This document shows positions 1-11,354 of a DNA stretch of 64,000 bases, one piece after another. A model generated the notes under the pieces. That model did not search any database, was not told the origin of the DNA, and was given only the letters and a program-made list of their open reading frames with translations. The stretch is from positions 992,001-1,056,000 of the forward strand of contig MARA01000003.1 in assembly GCA_001792895.1 (NCBI GenBank), read 5' to 3'. Position 1 is the first letter of the stretch; every line of letters starts with the position of its first letter. This stretch comes from Lentinus brumalis (lineage: Eukaryota; Basidiomycota; Agaricomycetes; Polyporales; Polyporaceae). A program made the position numbers and the translations under genes.

Positions 1-2834
1 TGGATCATATCGTTAGTCTGCATCACATACAGCACACGGCGAAAAGAACGCACTTCTTCCCGTTCGTGATTTTGTCGAACTGTCGAGTGAGACGTCCTCC
101 CCAGGAAGTGACCTACGAGATACGACGCGTCGGATCACATGCTTTCAGCTCGAAGATGATAGAGACTCACGCCACTGCTCTTCTTGGTGATGAACCCCTC
201 CCCGACTCCCAGCTTCTTCCCGAACTGACCAACGACACCATCGCACACAGCCGAGAAGTCTTCCAACTTGGCCGCCCATGCCTCTCCTTCCTTCCTTCCG
301 ATAGCCCCGATGCCCAGCGCCATCCCACTGCTCACGTTGCCTGCACCAAAGTACTCCGCGCTCCAGTGCTGCAGCTCCTCGAGTGCGGAACAGAGGACTT
401 CGACGACGCGGATCTTCTCGGGTACGTTCGTGAGCTTCGCGCCTCCTTGCGACCACACCTCTTGTGGGACGTGCAGTCGTCGTGTGATGTAGCCGCCAGT
501 TTTGGATGTCATGGTTTGTCGGAGAAGGAACATCATGTGGTAGGGTTTCCGTTGCGCTTCTGGCGGTGCAGATGAAGGCATAGGAGAGAGGGGTGCAGCG
601 GGTATATTTGCATAGGGTATTGGGGGTGGCGGAACGAGCGGCGGAGAGGTGAGCGAGAGGGCTGACAGCGTCAATGGTGGTGATAGGATCGCCGTGTTGA
701 CAGTGATTTGAGGTGGGGCGGAAGGGTTGAGACGGGAGGGTATCGAGACCTTCCTAGGTGCTGACGAGCCGCCTTGCGATACAGGGTAAGGAGATGGGTA
801 TGAATGGGCAGTTACGATGGAAGGACGCCTACCCGGCTGTGACGAGGCACGGCTGCGTCCGATCCCAAGGCTTGATATGGTGCTCGCAGGTAGAGCCGAC
901 GCCATCCGCGAGCCCATGTTGGGTACAGAAGCTGCTGAGGCAGTTGAGTCCGTCGGGGAAGGGGCATCCGAGCCGGAGGTTGTAGATGATTTCCCTCTAC
1001 GCTGAGAGATGGTGCCCAAAGCGGGCGAGGTGTTGATGAGCGTCGGCGTCGGCTTGCTAGTCGGAGTTACCTCCGAGCGGACCGATAGCGTTGATCCTCC
1101 CCTTGGTCGTGGCGTCATGAAACTTCCTGGACTGCTTGGACCGGGAGGTGAAGAAGGCTCCAGTGTACTCGAGTTCCTAGGTGTGGCAGCATCTATGGCG
1201 GACGGGGGCGGCAGTGGCGGCAAGGGAGGTGACGAACCATGTTGTTGCTGCGAGTGGACGTTCAAACGAGACCTTGAACGAGGTGGCTCTTCAGCATGAT
1301 GGGTCGATTCATGAGAGACGCCGCCGTTGAGCGACTCCTCGCGGAGAGCGGGTAAGCGAGCACCTGAACTAGTGCGCTTGTGGCTCACCGAGTTACCGCG
1401 CGAGCGGACGATGTCAACTGGTCGCAAGGTCTGTGTAGGGGTAATGAGCTCAGAGTATTCTGCGCGTGTGGGTGAGGGGGCCGGCGGAGGAAGGGAGGTC
1501 GGGGGAGGTGCTGGAGGGGGAAGTGTTGATGATGCGCGGGGCCTGGAACGGACAACTGATGCGCGTGAAGCTAACCCGGGGGTCGACCCTACTGGTGAAA
1601 CGGATATCGGCGCTGCAGAAGCGTATGGATGGACTGGTGGGGAGGCAGTCCCATGCGCGGAATGTAGCGGACGCCCAGACGCGAGAGGCGAAAGGTTGGT
1701 GTAACTGCTATTACGGCTCAGTGAAGACTCCTCGTCGGTAATGTTGTCCGCTCGCGCTGTCTCAGAAGAGAATCGACTCTCTCGTTCACGCGATCTTGAA
1801 GGAGAGCGGTGCTGGCTGCTGACATCAGAAGCCTCTGAAGTGGGTGATATTGACGACGGGGAGGAAGGGCGGGTTGAGTCGCTTGACACAGACATGGATC
1901 CGGACGGTGGCGAATGTGGTGGGAGGGGAATGTCGTAGACAACGCTGAGGATGTTCATACGATCTGCGTACGTATCGTGCTGCATGCACGGACGGGTAGC
2001 TTAGATCTGAAGCCGCAAACCAACAAGGAGGCCACTCACGATAGATTTCAGCCGTCGCACTTCCTCCTCTTGAGCCACCACACTTCTCCTTCTCCCATTC
2101 CTACGTCGCGAGGTCTCTGTGCTGTCCTCTCCCCTCATCACTCGCTCCATCACTTCACTGAGCAACGCCACGCTCTTCGCGTACGCCATAACCGCCCCAT
2201 GTGGATCGTCATTTGTCGAGTCGAGCCGTACTGCTTCTCGCGCGAGCTCAAGTGCTTTGGTCAGAGCCCGCCGCGAAGATGGCTTGGACTGGCTTGACGA
2301 CCTCTGGTCGGTGGGTGGCATGAGAAGCCTGTCCGCAGGGAGTTCCTGCGCGGGCGCGGGCGGCTGTGTTGCAGGGGCACGGAAGATGGAGGGAGGAGGT
2401 GAATCTGCGAGATTGTCACTAGAGGAGGAGCCGCTTAGGGTGGGGGACGGGTAGCCCGTGTTCGATACGGATGCGTATCGAGCTTGGGAGAATGCGGTGA
2501 CTGCAGCCAGACCGGGCGAAGGCGATGGGCGGGAATATGTTGCGTTCATGTTGGGAACATCGGAGGCTGATCCTGATGCATCTGGCATCCCATCATAGGA
2601 CTCGTAGCGTGATAGGCCCATGACAGAGGGCAGACTGGGGATGGGCTGTGAGGGCGGGGGGCCAGGAGGGGGAAGAGGAGGGGGAGGAGTGTGCCCCGCG
2701 GTTGAGCGACGGCGCGACGCGAAGTTGGACGAGGTAGCTACCGGTGAGGTTGAGGGCCCATTAAGCGCCGCTGTTCCCCAGTCCCTCCCTCTATGCATCG
2801 CGGACACCGGTCGGCTGTCGTAGTCGAGTTCCAT
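1..2834 (-). CDS. MIT-domain protein, 3' end beyond left edge
   Basis: The start is the ATG at 2834. Exons are 2040-2834, 171-1979 and 54-112; the next intron begins at 53 and its acceptor lies outside the window, with an ACTAAC branch-point-like sequence at 9-14. Joining exons 1 and 2 across intron 1980-2039 completes a helical segment (about residues 185-280, ALTKALELAREAV to HDTYADRMNIL) typical of MIT domains, which bind ESCRT-III tails and other trafficking partners. The middle is a long Ser/Pro-rich, probably disordered stretch. The C-terminal about 130 residues (from KPYHMMFLLRQT) form a conserved globular region, and exon 3 continues it with TRQFDKITNGK. I recognise the architecture as a fungal MIT protein but cannot name a characterised orthologue. 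An endosomal or vacuolar trafficking role is inferred from the MIT domain only. Confidence 0.8.
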
Positions 2835-4007
2835 GGCGGTCGTGCGGGATGTGTGGGGCAGGCCGTGCGCGGCGGACGCGTCGTATATCTCGTCCGAGCA
2901 AGCAAGCCGTCACAGTCCTAAACCGGGAGAGTCGCTTGTTCGAGCAAACAAAAGCCCCGTTCTGGGCTAGCAACTCGTGCCGCCGCTATTGTTCGAGAGT
3001 AGGACGGAAGCAGGAGCGAGACACGACTGGCAGAGCGGGCGCACGGGCGCGTTGGGCGAGCAGTCGTACAGTTCCGGAGTCGCGGGAATGGCTATATCGG
3101 TTACCCAGGCGGTCGCGCCACAAGCACTTTACAGATAGCAGCTACGAAAGATTGATCGGCAGTGGCTTTACCGCGTATACGGCGGCAGAGGCGGAGGGCG
3201 GCGACACAGCGGTCGTCGAGTGTGCGGGGAGAGAAAGAGCAAAGAGAGGCGAGGCGGGGATCGGCAACATTCGAGCTCAGGTGGGGACCGTAGCCGCGAC
3301 GTGCTCTCGCTTCCTCGCGCTTGCCAACTTGGCGGTGGCGCCCCCGCCGCACCCTCCTTGGGTTCATCCCGACACCGAGGCCCGCTCTCCCCGATGGCCA
3401 CGACCCTCGGTGCTGCTGGCGGCGGCGGCGCGCAGTGTCAACCACAGTAACCGATCGACGCGTTGCGACCCGCCGACGTCCTGCGAATCCGATGCACGCA
3501 ACCATGCGTCCGGGACCACTGGCATTCCCAACGGCTTCCGTAGCAGATGGTTGGCAGATGGTCATCTATTTCTGATCATCACGCACTCATTGCACACGGT
3601 ATCTTTTCCGCCCATCAGGCCTTCTAGGTTCTGAGGTTGCATGGGCAATTCAGTGCCGCAGTTCTTAAATGTCAATCCCGTCGCGCACTCCACACTCGAG
3701 AACATATGAAACATGACATCAACGTCTTCGCAGACAGACAGAACTATTAGGCGAGCAAAAGGAGCGGAAGGTCATCGTACCACCAGAGCGGGTCTGCAAC
3801 AAACTCAAAGCCAAAGGAGAGGAGCGGGGTAACAACATGGCGCAAGATCGAGTATCACGAAGCGAGTAAATGGAACACTTATGTATAGTATAACATCCGG
3901 GATACGAACCCACAACCGGTGGGAGAACAACGAGGGTGGCAAAACAGACAGGGTATACCAAAAGCTTGGAAGCATTTTCGACGACACCACCAAAGGCGGT
4001 AGGAAAA
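2835..4007. other. Intergenic, 1.17 kb, no gene seen
   Basis: This lies between the start of the MIT-domain gene and the stop of the septin gene, both on the minus strand, so it should hold the MIT gene promoter and the septin 3' UTR. Open frames here are arginine-rich, overlap on both strands and show no family features or sensible splice pattern, so I do not call them genes. Confidence 0.5.
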
Positions 4008-5733
4008 TCAGTCGCGGAACTCCGACTGTGAGCCCTGCGCAGCAAGCCGGCTCTCGAGATTCCTGAAAATCATGACATCAACCTCCCAGTCTCCCATTGG
4101 CTCCAACAAACACTCACCTGAGCGACTCTTCCTTCGCCAACAGCTCCTGCCTCTTCTCGTTGATCTCGCGCTGGACGCGAAGCTCGATCTCGCGCAACTA
4201 TAGAAGAGAGTTAGAGCATGAGGTAGCTGTCGTAGACGTATAAGTAGAATACTGCGAACCTTCTCCTCCTCCCTGCGAAGCTGCTCCTCCTTGAGGCGGA
4301 CACTCTGGCTCGCAAGCTCCTCCGGAAGAATGGAGGAGTCCCTGCGACATGACATGTTGGTCAGCAAAAGTGTTTCTGCGGGTAGGACGTGATACGCACT
4401 GGGTATCGGAGTGGACGGTCCTGGAAAGCTTCTCAGTACGGTACGTCTCGTAGAGCACGTCGTGGGTAAGAGCCTTCAGGTCAGCCAAGTGGGTGCTATA
4501 GCGAGTCGTCAGATGAATGGCTGGCATATCAGAACCGTCGCACTTACTTGAGCAGAGCACCCCGGAGGCGGCTGAAGTCACAGTGCTTCGGGTTGTCAAC
4601 CTCGGCAACCCCCCACGGGTAGATCCTAGCACGGACGGGCTGCCCGTCAATCTCAATCTCCTCCTCCGATCCGATGATGGAGAACGGCATCATGGCCTAT
4701 ACCACAAGTCAGTAGAATGTCGTCAGTGGATGACAGGCAATGTACGCACGCGGAGCTCGCTGTTGTCCTGGATGGTGTCCTCGTCATCCTCCTCAATGTC
4801 GTAAGGGAAGTTGTACACCGGGATGTCGTAGTACTCGATGTCCTCCATGATCTATCCGTGCCTCAATTCAGCGAAGATAGCCAGTGGCCTAGACCACAGT
4901 CACTTACCCGCTTCTTGAAGCCGCGGAGTTCGCTTGGGGTAAGGGAGTCGGCTTTGCCAATGACGGGAATGACATTGACACGAGGGGAGAGGCGGCGCAT
5001 GAGCTCAATGTCCATCTCCCTCAGACTGCGGGGCTTTGGCTCAGCACGTAAGCAGAAGAAGATGCAGCGGATATGATACATACGCGTGGCCGGTGGGAGG
5101 GATGAAGTAGAGGAGGGCGTGGACACGGTTGTCCCGGAAGCGGGGGTTACGCTTGATACGGGACTCCTCAGCGAGGATGTCATCGTACTGACGCTCGAGG
5201 TGGCCGACAATCTCCTGGAAGCTATCGGCATATGGTTACTCGGTTGCTCACTCGGGAACACGCCAGCGTGGACACGTACGCGAACTCGTTGTCAATGTTG
5301 TCGCCAAACCCGGGGGTGTCGACGATAGTGAGGGCAATGCGGACACCGTCCTCCTCAAGCTCTGCGTCGGGCTATAAGAGCCAGGCCCTACGCGTGTGAT
5401 ACATGCTCATACACACCAACGTTGACAGGCTTGATCCTGATGCCCTCCTCGACGTGCGCAGTCTCGGGGTTGTCGCAGACCTTGTGCGGGAGCACCTCAG
5501 ACTCGCAGAGCGTGTTCACGAAGGTGGTGCGTCCAGTGCCAGAAGCACCTATACGACCGAGATACCGTCAGTGTTGCGTGAGGGAGGGGATACCGACACG
5601 CGACGCGCATGAACGGGGGCGTCCGTGCGCGTTGGCAGGCGGACTGGGCGCGAAAGGACGTACCGACGACCATGACGGTGAACTGGACACCCTTCTTGAC
5701 CTTGTTTCCCCTGCGCCGGCCTGCAAACGACAT
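4008..5733 (-). CDS. CDC11: Septin, Cdc11 type
   Basis: Septins are GTP-binding proteins that polymerise into filaments and rings at septa, bud necks and hyphal tips. Eleven exons give a 367-residue protein: 5664-5733, 5417-5548, 5280-5361, 5084-5221, 4908-5025, 4750-4851, 4548-4696, 4400-4495, 4260-4341, 4118-4197 and 4008-4062. The G1 loop reads GASGTGRTT (the Thr-Gly-Arg form of the Cdc11/AspA group), followed by DTPGFGD (G3) and GKADSLT (G4). The septin unique element follows (YPWGVAEVDNP), then a C-terminal Glu/Arg-rich coiled coil (EEQLRREEEK, LRVQREINEKRQEL). The ATG at 5733 gives a short basic N-terminus (MSFAGRRRGNKVKKG), as in AspA-type septins. It is divergent from MSH1, with 204 bp between the two start codons. 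Assignment to Cdc11 rather than Cdc3, 10 or 12 rests on the G1 sequence and N-terminus. Confidence 0.93.
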
Positions 5734-5937
5734 GATGGATAGAGGATGGAGAGAGATGAGAGACGACCTGGGGGACGATGACCGCTTTTTCGAGGAGGAA
5801 CACGAAGGCAGGTTGGGTCGCTGGCGGCTTCAAACTCCGCCCTCTCAGTGGGCGCCTATCCCTCCATTAGTGTAGGCGCCCGAGGTCGTTCCATTCCGCC
5901 TCTGCCACTGTTGCCGCGGCCGCCCTTCCCTGCGTAT

Positions 5938-8900
5938 ATGCTCGCTGCGCCCTCCTCTTCCATATGCTGCGCTAGGAGGTCCATTGTTCTTTATTTCGCA
6001 AGACATATCGCAACGTCGAATGCTCACTCCTCGCCGTCTGCCGGAGACGGGACCTCGCTCAAGAAACCGAGGGTGACGAAGAAGAAGTACGCGGAACTCC
6101 CGACAGCACGCGTTCTCTCAGACGGTACTGCTGCTGCTCCGCTCGGGGAATGGAATGGCGGACTTAGGGAGATAAAAGTCGCGTACGAGCATGTCCCCAC
6201 TTCTATACGTGCGCACCTCCCTGCACACGTCAATATATTACTCTCTAACACCGACATCCCTACGCGGTTGCCTGTGCCAGCGGACGAGGGGTGTGCACCA
6301 GCCCCCGAACAACCAGATGATTGCGTAAAGGGCGCAGACCCGCCCTTGCAACGAGATGAGAACTTGACATCGACTGCTAAACCGAGAAGGAGACGTGCCA
6401 AGGTTGTACATCCAAGCTCGGACGCGACAGAAATGCTCTCCGACAACCCTCCAGCTGGCGATGCACCGAAGAGCAGACGAAAACGTCGAACTGCAGCACA
6501 GCTGGCTGAAGGTACCGTTGCTCATGTGGTATGTCACCGCAATCCTGACCAGTATTTAGAATCGGTTCCGGATCCTCCAAGTACCCCTCTAGCCACGGAG
6601 GTCTTGGATAACCTGGCCAGATATCCTCACTGCATCTTGCTTACTCGCGTTGGGCAATTCTACGAGGTTGGTCCGCGCAAACACGTCGATGCAAACCTGA
6701 TTGACTCAGCGGCGTCCTGTCTAGTCGTACTTCGACCAGGCCGCAGAGGTCTCCCGCCTGCTGAATATCAAACTCACGGGAAAGTCGTGGGGTGGCCAGC
6801 GCATCCTCATGTGTGGTTTCCCCCTCGTGCAACTCAACAAGTACCTGAAGGTTCTCGTCCAGCAGCATAATCGTTTCGTGGCGATGTGCGAGGAGTTCCC
6901 TCGCAGCCCGTCTCTTGGGGCAAAGGGCGGGTTCGATAGGCGGGTCGTGAGGATAGTCACCCCTGGGACCCTCATCGACGAACCGTTCTTAAATCCGTAT
7001 GAGAACAACTACTTGCTCTCCATCGCTGCCCCGGAACCTGCCTCGACCACCGCTAGCCATGAGGCGAACCCATCTCTGTCATCCTGTACCAGGTCCTCCG
7101 CGGTGGGTCTGGCTTGGATCGACGTCTCTACCGGAGAATTCTATACGAAACGCACGACTGTAGGAGCCCTCCAGGATGAGCTTGTGCGCATCAGCCCCAG
7201 GGAGGTAATCCTAGATGAGCGGCTCAGCGAGCGTGATCCAATACGCAGGGCCGTCTCTGAGGAGAATTACTTCGTCTCCCCCTTCGCCGTCGCGGAGAGG
7301 CTGGGTGAAGCAAGCACCACTGCTGCTGCGGAAGACCTGAGTCCGGACGATATCACTTCCCAGATAGAGGCGTCGAAGGAGATCCTTCCTACTTCGCTCT
7401 CTGTGGAAGAGAGCGGGGCTGTCGAGCTTCTCACAGGGTTCATGCACGCGAACCTGCTGGAACATATGCCTTCCCTCAGCGCGCCCAGTAGAGAGTCCTT
7501 TACCTGCAGAATGCAGATTGACTCGCATACTGTGAAGGCTCTGGAGATCCGCGAAGGCATGCGCGAAGGTGGTGCAACTGGCAGTCTCCTCAGCGTCATC
7601 AAGCGGACTGTCACATCGAGCGGTACCCGTTTACTTGCACGTTGGCTATGTGAGTCGCTACTTCAACTAGTCAATCGGAGACTATGCTCATCATCAAACG
7701 TGCAGGCTCGCCCAGTACATCCGTCACGGAGATCAACGCTCGCCAGTCATTGGTTGCTTTCTTCCATGCTCGCCCTTTCCTCCGCCAGGATCTGGTGCAG
7801 AGCTTTCGCGACGCAGAGGATACCACTCGCATCGTACAGAAGTTCCTTCTTGGCCGTGGGACCTTCCAAGACCTCACTGCTATCTGCACGACTATCGATA
7901 GCTGGTCTTCAATCAAGGAGCGGATCCTCATGGAGAGACGAATGGACGAACGAGGAGGCGAGGCGGTCAACGCAGCCGAGTGGAAGAGCATTGGCGCCCT
8001 GATGGACAGGCTGAATGACCTTGACAGTCTCGCTGGGCGAATCCGAACAGCACTCGTCGCACGAGAAGCAAACATTTCAGAGAGCGAACCTATGTCAGAC
8101 GAGTTGCCTTCTCCGGTGACACCCATGCCTGTGCGTGACCCGCGCAATCCACTGGGTATCACGGAGTGGATGATCAAGCCTGAGTAAGAGCAACAGCTGG
8201 TGGATAAAATCGTCAGACACTGAATAAGGCTCTCAGGTTCTCCGAACATCTCACTTACCTGCATAAAACTCTTCAAACCTTGCTGGCGGAAAAGGATCTC
8301 CTTGAGCGTCGATTGCAAGGCACCTACGGTACGTGGTCCTGATACAAGGAAGTCGTCGTTGAGCTGACGTAGCACCACCGACAGATGCCCCCTCTTTGAC
8401 CCTGCGTGCGTCTCCAGGTCAAGGCATGCATGTGCATGTCTCCCGTAAGAGAGAGTCAGCGCAACTCAGAGAAGACAAGGACTTCATCGGATTGGCGGAA
8501 AGTGGCTCGACATGTACCTTCTTCCACAAGGTATGATGACTCGCAGTTGTCGTGTTCTTAGTGTCTCACATGTAATTGGGATCAGGGTTGGTCTCAGTTG
8601 GGAACGCAGATCAGTGACACCGCGCTAGCCATCACTTTGGCCGAGCGAGAAGCGTACGAGATACTGCGGAACGAGGTCGGTTCTTATGCTGCGCTGTGAT
8701 TCATCCGACATAGTCAGGCTTACCTATGGATAGGTGATCACCCATGCAGCGGAGCTTAGGAACAACGCCCGTATCATCGACGAGCTCGACGTGACCCTAG
8801 CCTTTGCAAACCTCGCAATTGAGATGCGCTTTGTGCGGCCGCAGGTCACAGAAGGGTGAGTATACTCATCCTCCTGTTAATGCATGCTGTTTGATTGTAC

Positions 8901-9807
8901 ACTGTTCATAGCACGTCGTATCATGTCGTCAATGGCCGCCATCCCACAGTCGAGCTTGGCCTTCTCACCTCCGGCAGGGGCTTCACACCTAACACGGTCA
9001 CCTTTACTCCCGACTCGCACCTTCACGTCATTACCGGTCCCAATATGGCGGGGAAGTCGACGTTGCTGCGACAGACTGCGCTCATCGCAATCCTCGCACA
9101 GACAGGGTCTTTCGTGCCTGCAGACTCGGCCGAGATTGGGATCATAGACCGTGTCTTCTCCCGGGTGGGTGCCAAGGATGATCTCTTCCGAGATAGGAGT
9201 ACGTTCATGGTCGAGATGCTGGAGGCCAGCGATATCTTGCGACGGGCGACGCCAAAGAGCTTGGTACGTCTTGCAGCCATCTCAACCCCTCTCTCGCTCA
9301 TGACATGTTTTAGGTCATCATGGACGAGGTCGGTCGCGGGACAACCGTAGATGACGGTCTGGCCATAGCGTTCGCTACCGTGCACCACTTACTGTCCGAC
9401 AACGGCTGCAAGGCAATGTTTGCCACGCACTTTCACGAACTTGCAGAGATGCTTGGGTACGATCCCGCCCAACATAAGGGTCACGGCCCGTTCTCAAAGG
9501 TCGCGTTCTTCTGTACGGGCGTCGACGAAGTTGAGGTGAGTCCACATATAACAAGCACTGCAGCCAAACATTGAACCTTGCTGGCGTTCATCTTTAGGAT
9601 GGCTACTTCACCTATTCGTACCGCGTGAACCCTGGTGTTAACCAAGACAGCCATGGTCTAAAGGTCGCGCAGCTTGCTGGGATGCCCGACTCTGCTGTAG
9701 AGGTGGCGCGCTCTGCCCTGGCGTGGTTGAAGACGAGGTCGACGGAGCGAGCAAGTCATGAGCACGGCCTGCGGATCTTGGGACAAGCACTGGCTTCCCA
9801 TAAGTAG
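5938..9807 (+). CDS. MSH1: Mitochondrial DNA mismatch-repair protein MSH1
   Basis: This MutS-family ATPase maintains mitochondrial DNA. Ten exons (5938-6666, 6725-7649, 7706-8183, 8237-8328, 8385-8530, 8586-8675, 8734-8855, 8912-9263, 9314-9535, 9598-9807) give about 1,121 residues, somewhat longer than yeast Msh1. The N-terminus ([20 protein letters not shown]) is basic and amphipathic, as in a mitochondrial presequence. A long poorly conserved region leads to the mismatch-recognition segment [10 protein letters not shown] joined to [15 protein letters not shown], then connector, lever and clamp regions. The ATPase has Walker [10 protein letters not shown], the STFMVEMLE motif, Walker [11 protein letters not shown] and the ATHFHEL switch. 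I chose the first ATG in frame (5938); an upstream in-frame GTG at 5848 is not a plausible start. It shares a short divergent promoter with the septin. Confidence 0.94.
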
Positions 9808-10015
9808 GATATCGGGTTTAAGTAACGCAATACTACGCGTGCACGGTCTGACAACAGCCCCTACGAACGAGAAGCACATCTCGTACTGTACTCGCACTTG
9901 TCCGAGCCCGCGCACATTCGTTTCCTTCGCCCGCTGACAGTGACATGTTCTGGTCTCTCGCGCAAGGTTCACCACACATCCTTTGATCGTCCTCACCCTC
10001 CTTCTATTCGCTCGT

Positions 10016-11036
10016 TCAAGCCTCCGCCACCTCACTCCATCCTACCAGCAGCGTCTGGACCTTCCTGCGTCCTCCAGTAGCCCCCTTCCTGTCACACACT
10101 TCCTCGTCCAGCGCCATCGGTGCTTCGAGGAAGCCTTCTCCTACCAAGGCTCTCCACGGTGCCCAACACCTTCCTGCCATGCACTTCAACTCATCCTGCG
10201 ATGCTTTGACCACCGCCTCCGTGTTCAAATCACCCTCGAAAGCCTCCCCTCCTCCTTCCGGTAGGCATTCAGTCCCAATCCTGACCGCCGCCTCTGGGAC
10301 GAAGGGGACTCTGATCCTCGCCTTTGCCACGCCGTTCAATGCGCACTCGTTCCGCACCTCCAGAACGATCTTCCTGCCCTTCCAGCCTACAGCCCTCGTT
10401 ATCCGCCCCACGATGTGCGCATCGTACGCATCGTAGGTCTCGGGTTCTTCATCGGGCCTGCTGTACCATGCTGGAGCCGTCCCCATTACTCTGACCTTCA
10501 TTCCTATCTCTAGTGGCTGCTGCGGGAGCATGGACGTCGAGTAGACATGCGCTTTATTCTTCCATTCGTCTGTGCCTCTTGGTCTGCCACCTAGGTAGCC
10601 CGCCCATCTCGCGAACACAATGACCGGCTCTTCGAGGTCTGCATCACGGGTTGCGTCCATCCTATCTGTTTGTCATCAGCTGTGAGGGATCATTCTGGCG
10701 AGTCATCAGGCTTTGTACCTTAACACTCTCGTGTCGGGGATCCCCACTTCGATAGCAGGCTAAGTATGTAGTGGTGAGGGTAAGTGGCAAGCGACTACAG
10801 AGTGGGTGTCACAGTCTCGCCAGCCTTCACCCTTATATGAGTATGATCTCGCCCACTACTCGCTCGTCACAGGTCCTTTCAGAAGCATCTGGGGCTCTCG
10901 GAGTCCTGTATGCGTGCGCACCCGGGCGCCTCACCCGTGGATCTGCACCCACGGTTGCCAGATTCCCGTTTCTCCTGCACTTCATCGCGGTCATAGTATG
11001 TCCATATGCGCAGCCTTCCACAATCCGAATTGTCAT
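10016..11036 (-). CDS. Unrecognised protein, N-terminal exons tentative
   Basis: The terminal exon 10016-10661 is secure as an open frame of about 214 residues (from MDATRDADLEEPVIVF). The ATG at 10660 directly follows a good acceptor (CAGATAG), and a 57-nt intron with GTACAA donor (10662-10718) joins it in phase to a 41-nt exon at 10719-10759, adding PAIEVGIPDTRVLR. That exon is preceded by another acceptor (CTTAG). A candidate first exon, 10935-11036 (starting MTIRIVEGCAYGHTMTAMK), has a GTGAGG donor in the right phase, but the 175-nt intron is long for this genome, so an exon may be missing. The C-terminal part holds a beta-rich conserved-looking stretch (EIGMKVRVMGTAPAWYSR, GRKIVLEVRNECALNG). 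I recognise no domain. It is convergent with MSH1. Confidence 0.45.
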
Positions 11037-11354
11037 GCCTGCGTATTGGTAGTCGATGAACGTTCGTGGTTCAGTAGTTGAATCCTACTTTCGTGACTGG
11101 GGCTCGAGCTTCAATATCAATTGCAGGTCCTCTTGTGGGCGCAATGGTGAGTCATGCATGAGCATTTACATAACGCACATCGCTGCCACAGCGCGAGGAC
11201 GTGCGTGCGGCCAGCCCTATAGCCATACACAGGTGTCCGTGCAACGGGATCCGGTGGCTAACCAAATAGTCGTTTCTAGATCGTACAATACTAGGATGTA
11301 GATACTTTTTGCGACCTGATCAACGGAGGCTCGTGCTTGAATCCCGCATAGAGC
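11037..11354. other. Intergenic, 318 bp
   Basis: This is the upstream region of the unrecognised minus-strand gene and the downstream region of the aconitase. I see no gene or RNA here. Confidence 0.4.

Noticed and set aside
2849..3634. 261-codon open frame, plus strand
   Set aside because: Arginine/serine-rich composition, no homology features, overlapped by other open frames on the opposite strand; typical of GC-rich intergenic DNA.
3885..3925. tRNA-like T-arm on the minus strand (GTGGGTTCGTATCCCGG)
   Set aside because: The loop lacks the conserved A58, the 3' acceptor segment has no matching 5' partner at a plausible distance, and no A box or anticodon arm is found.
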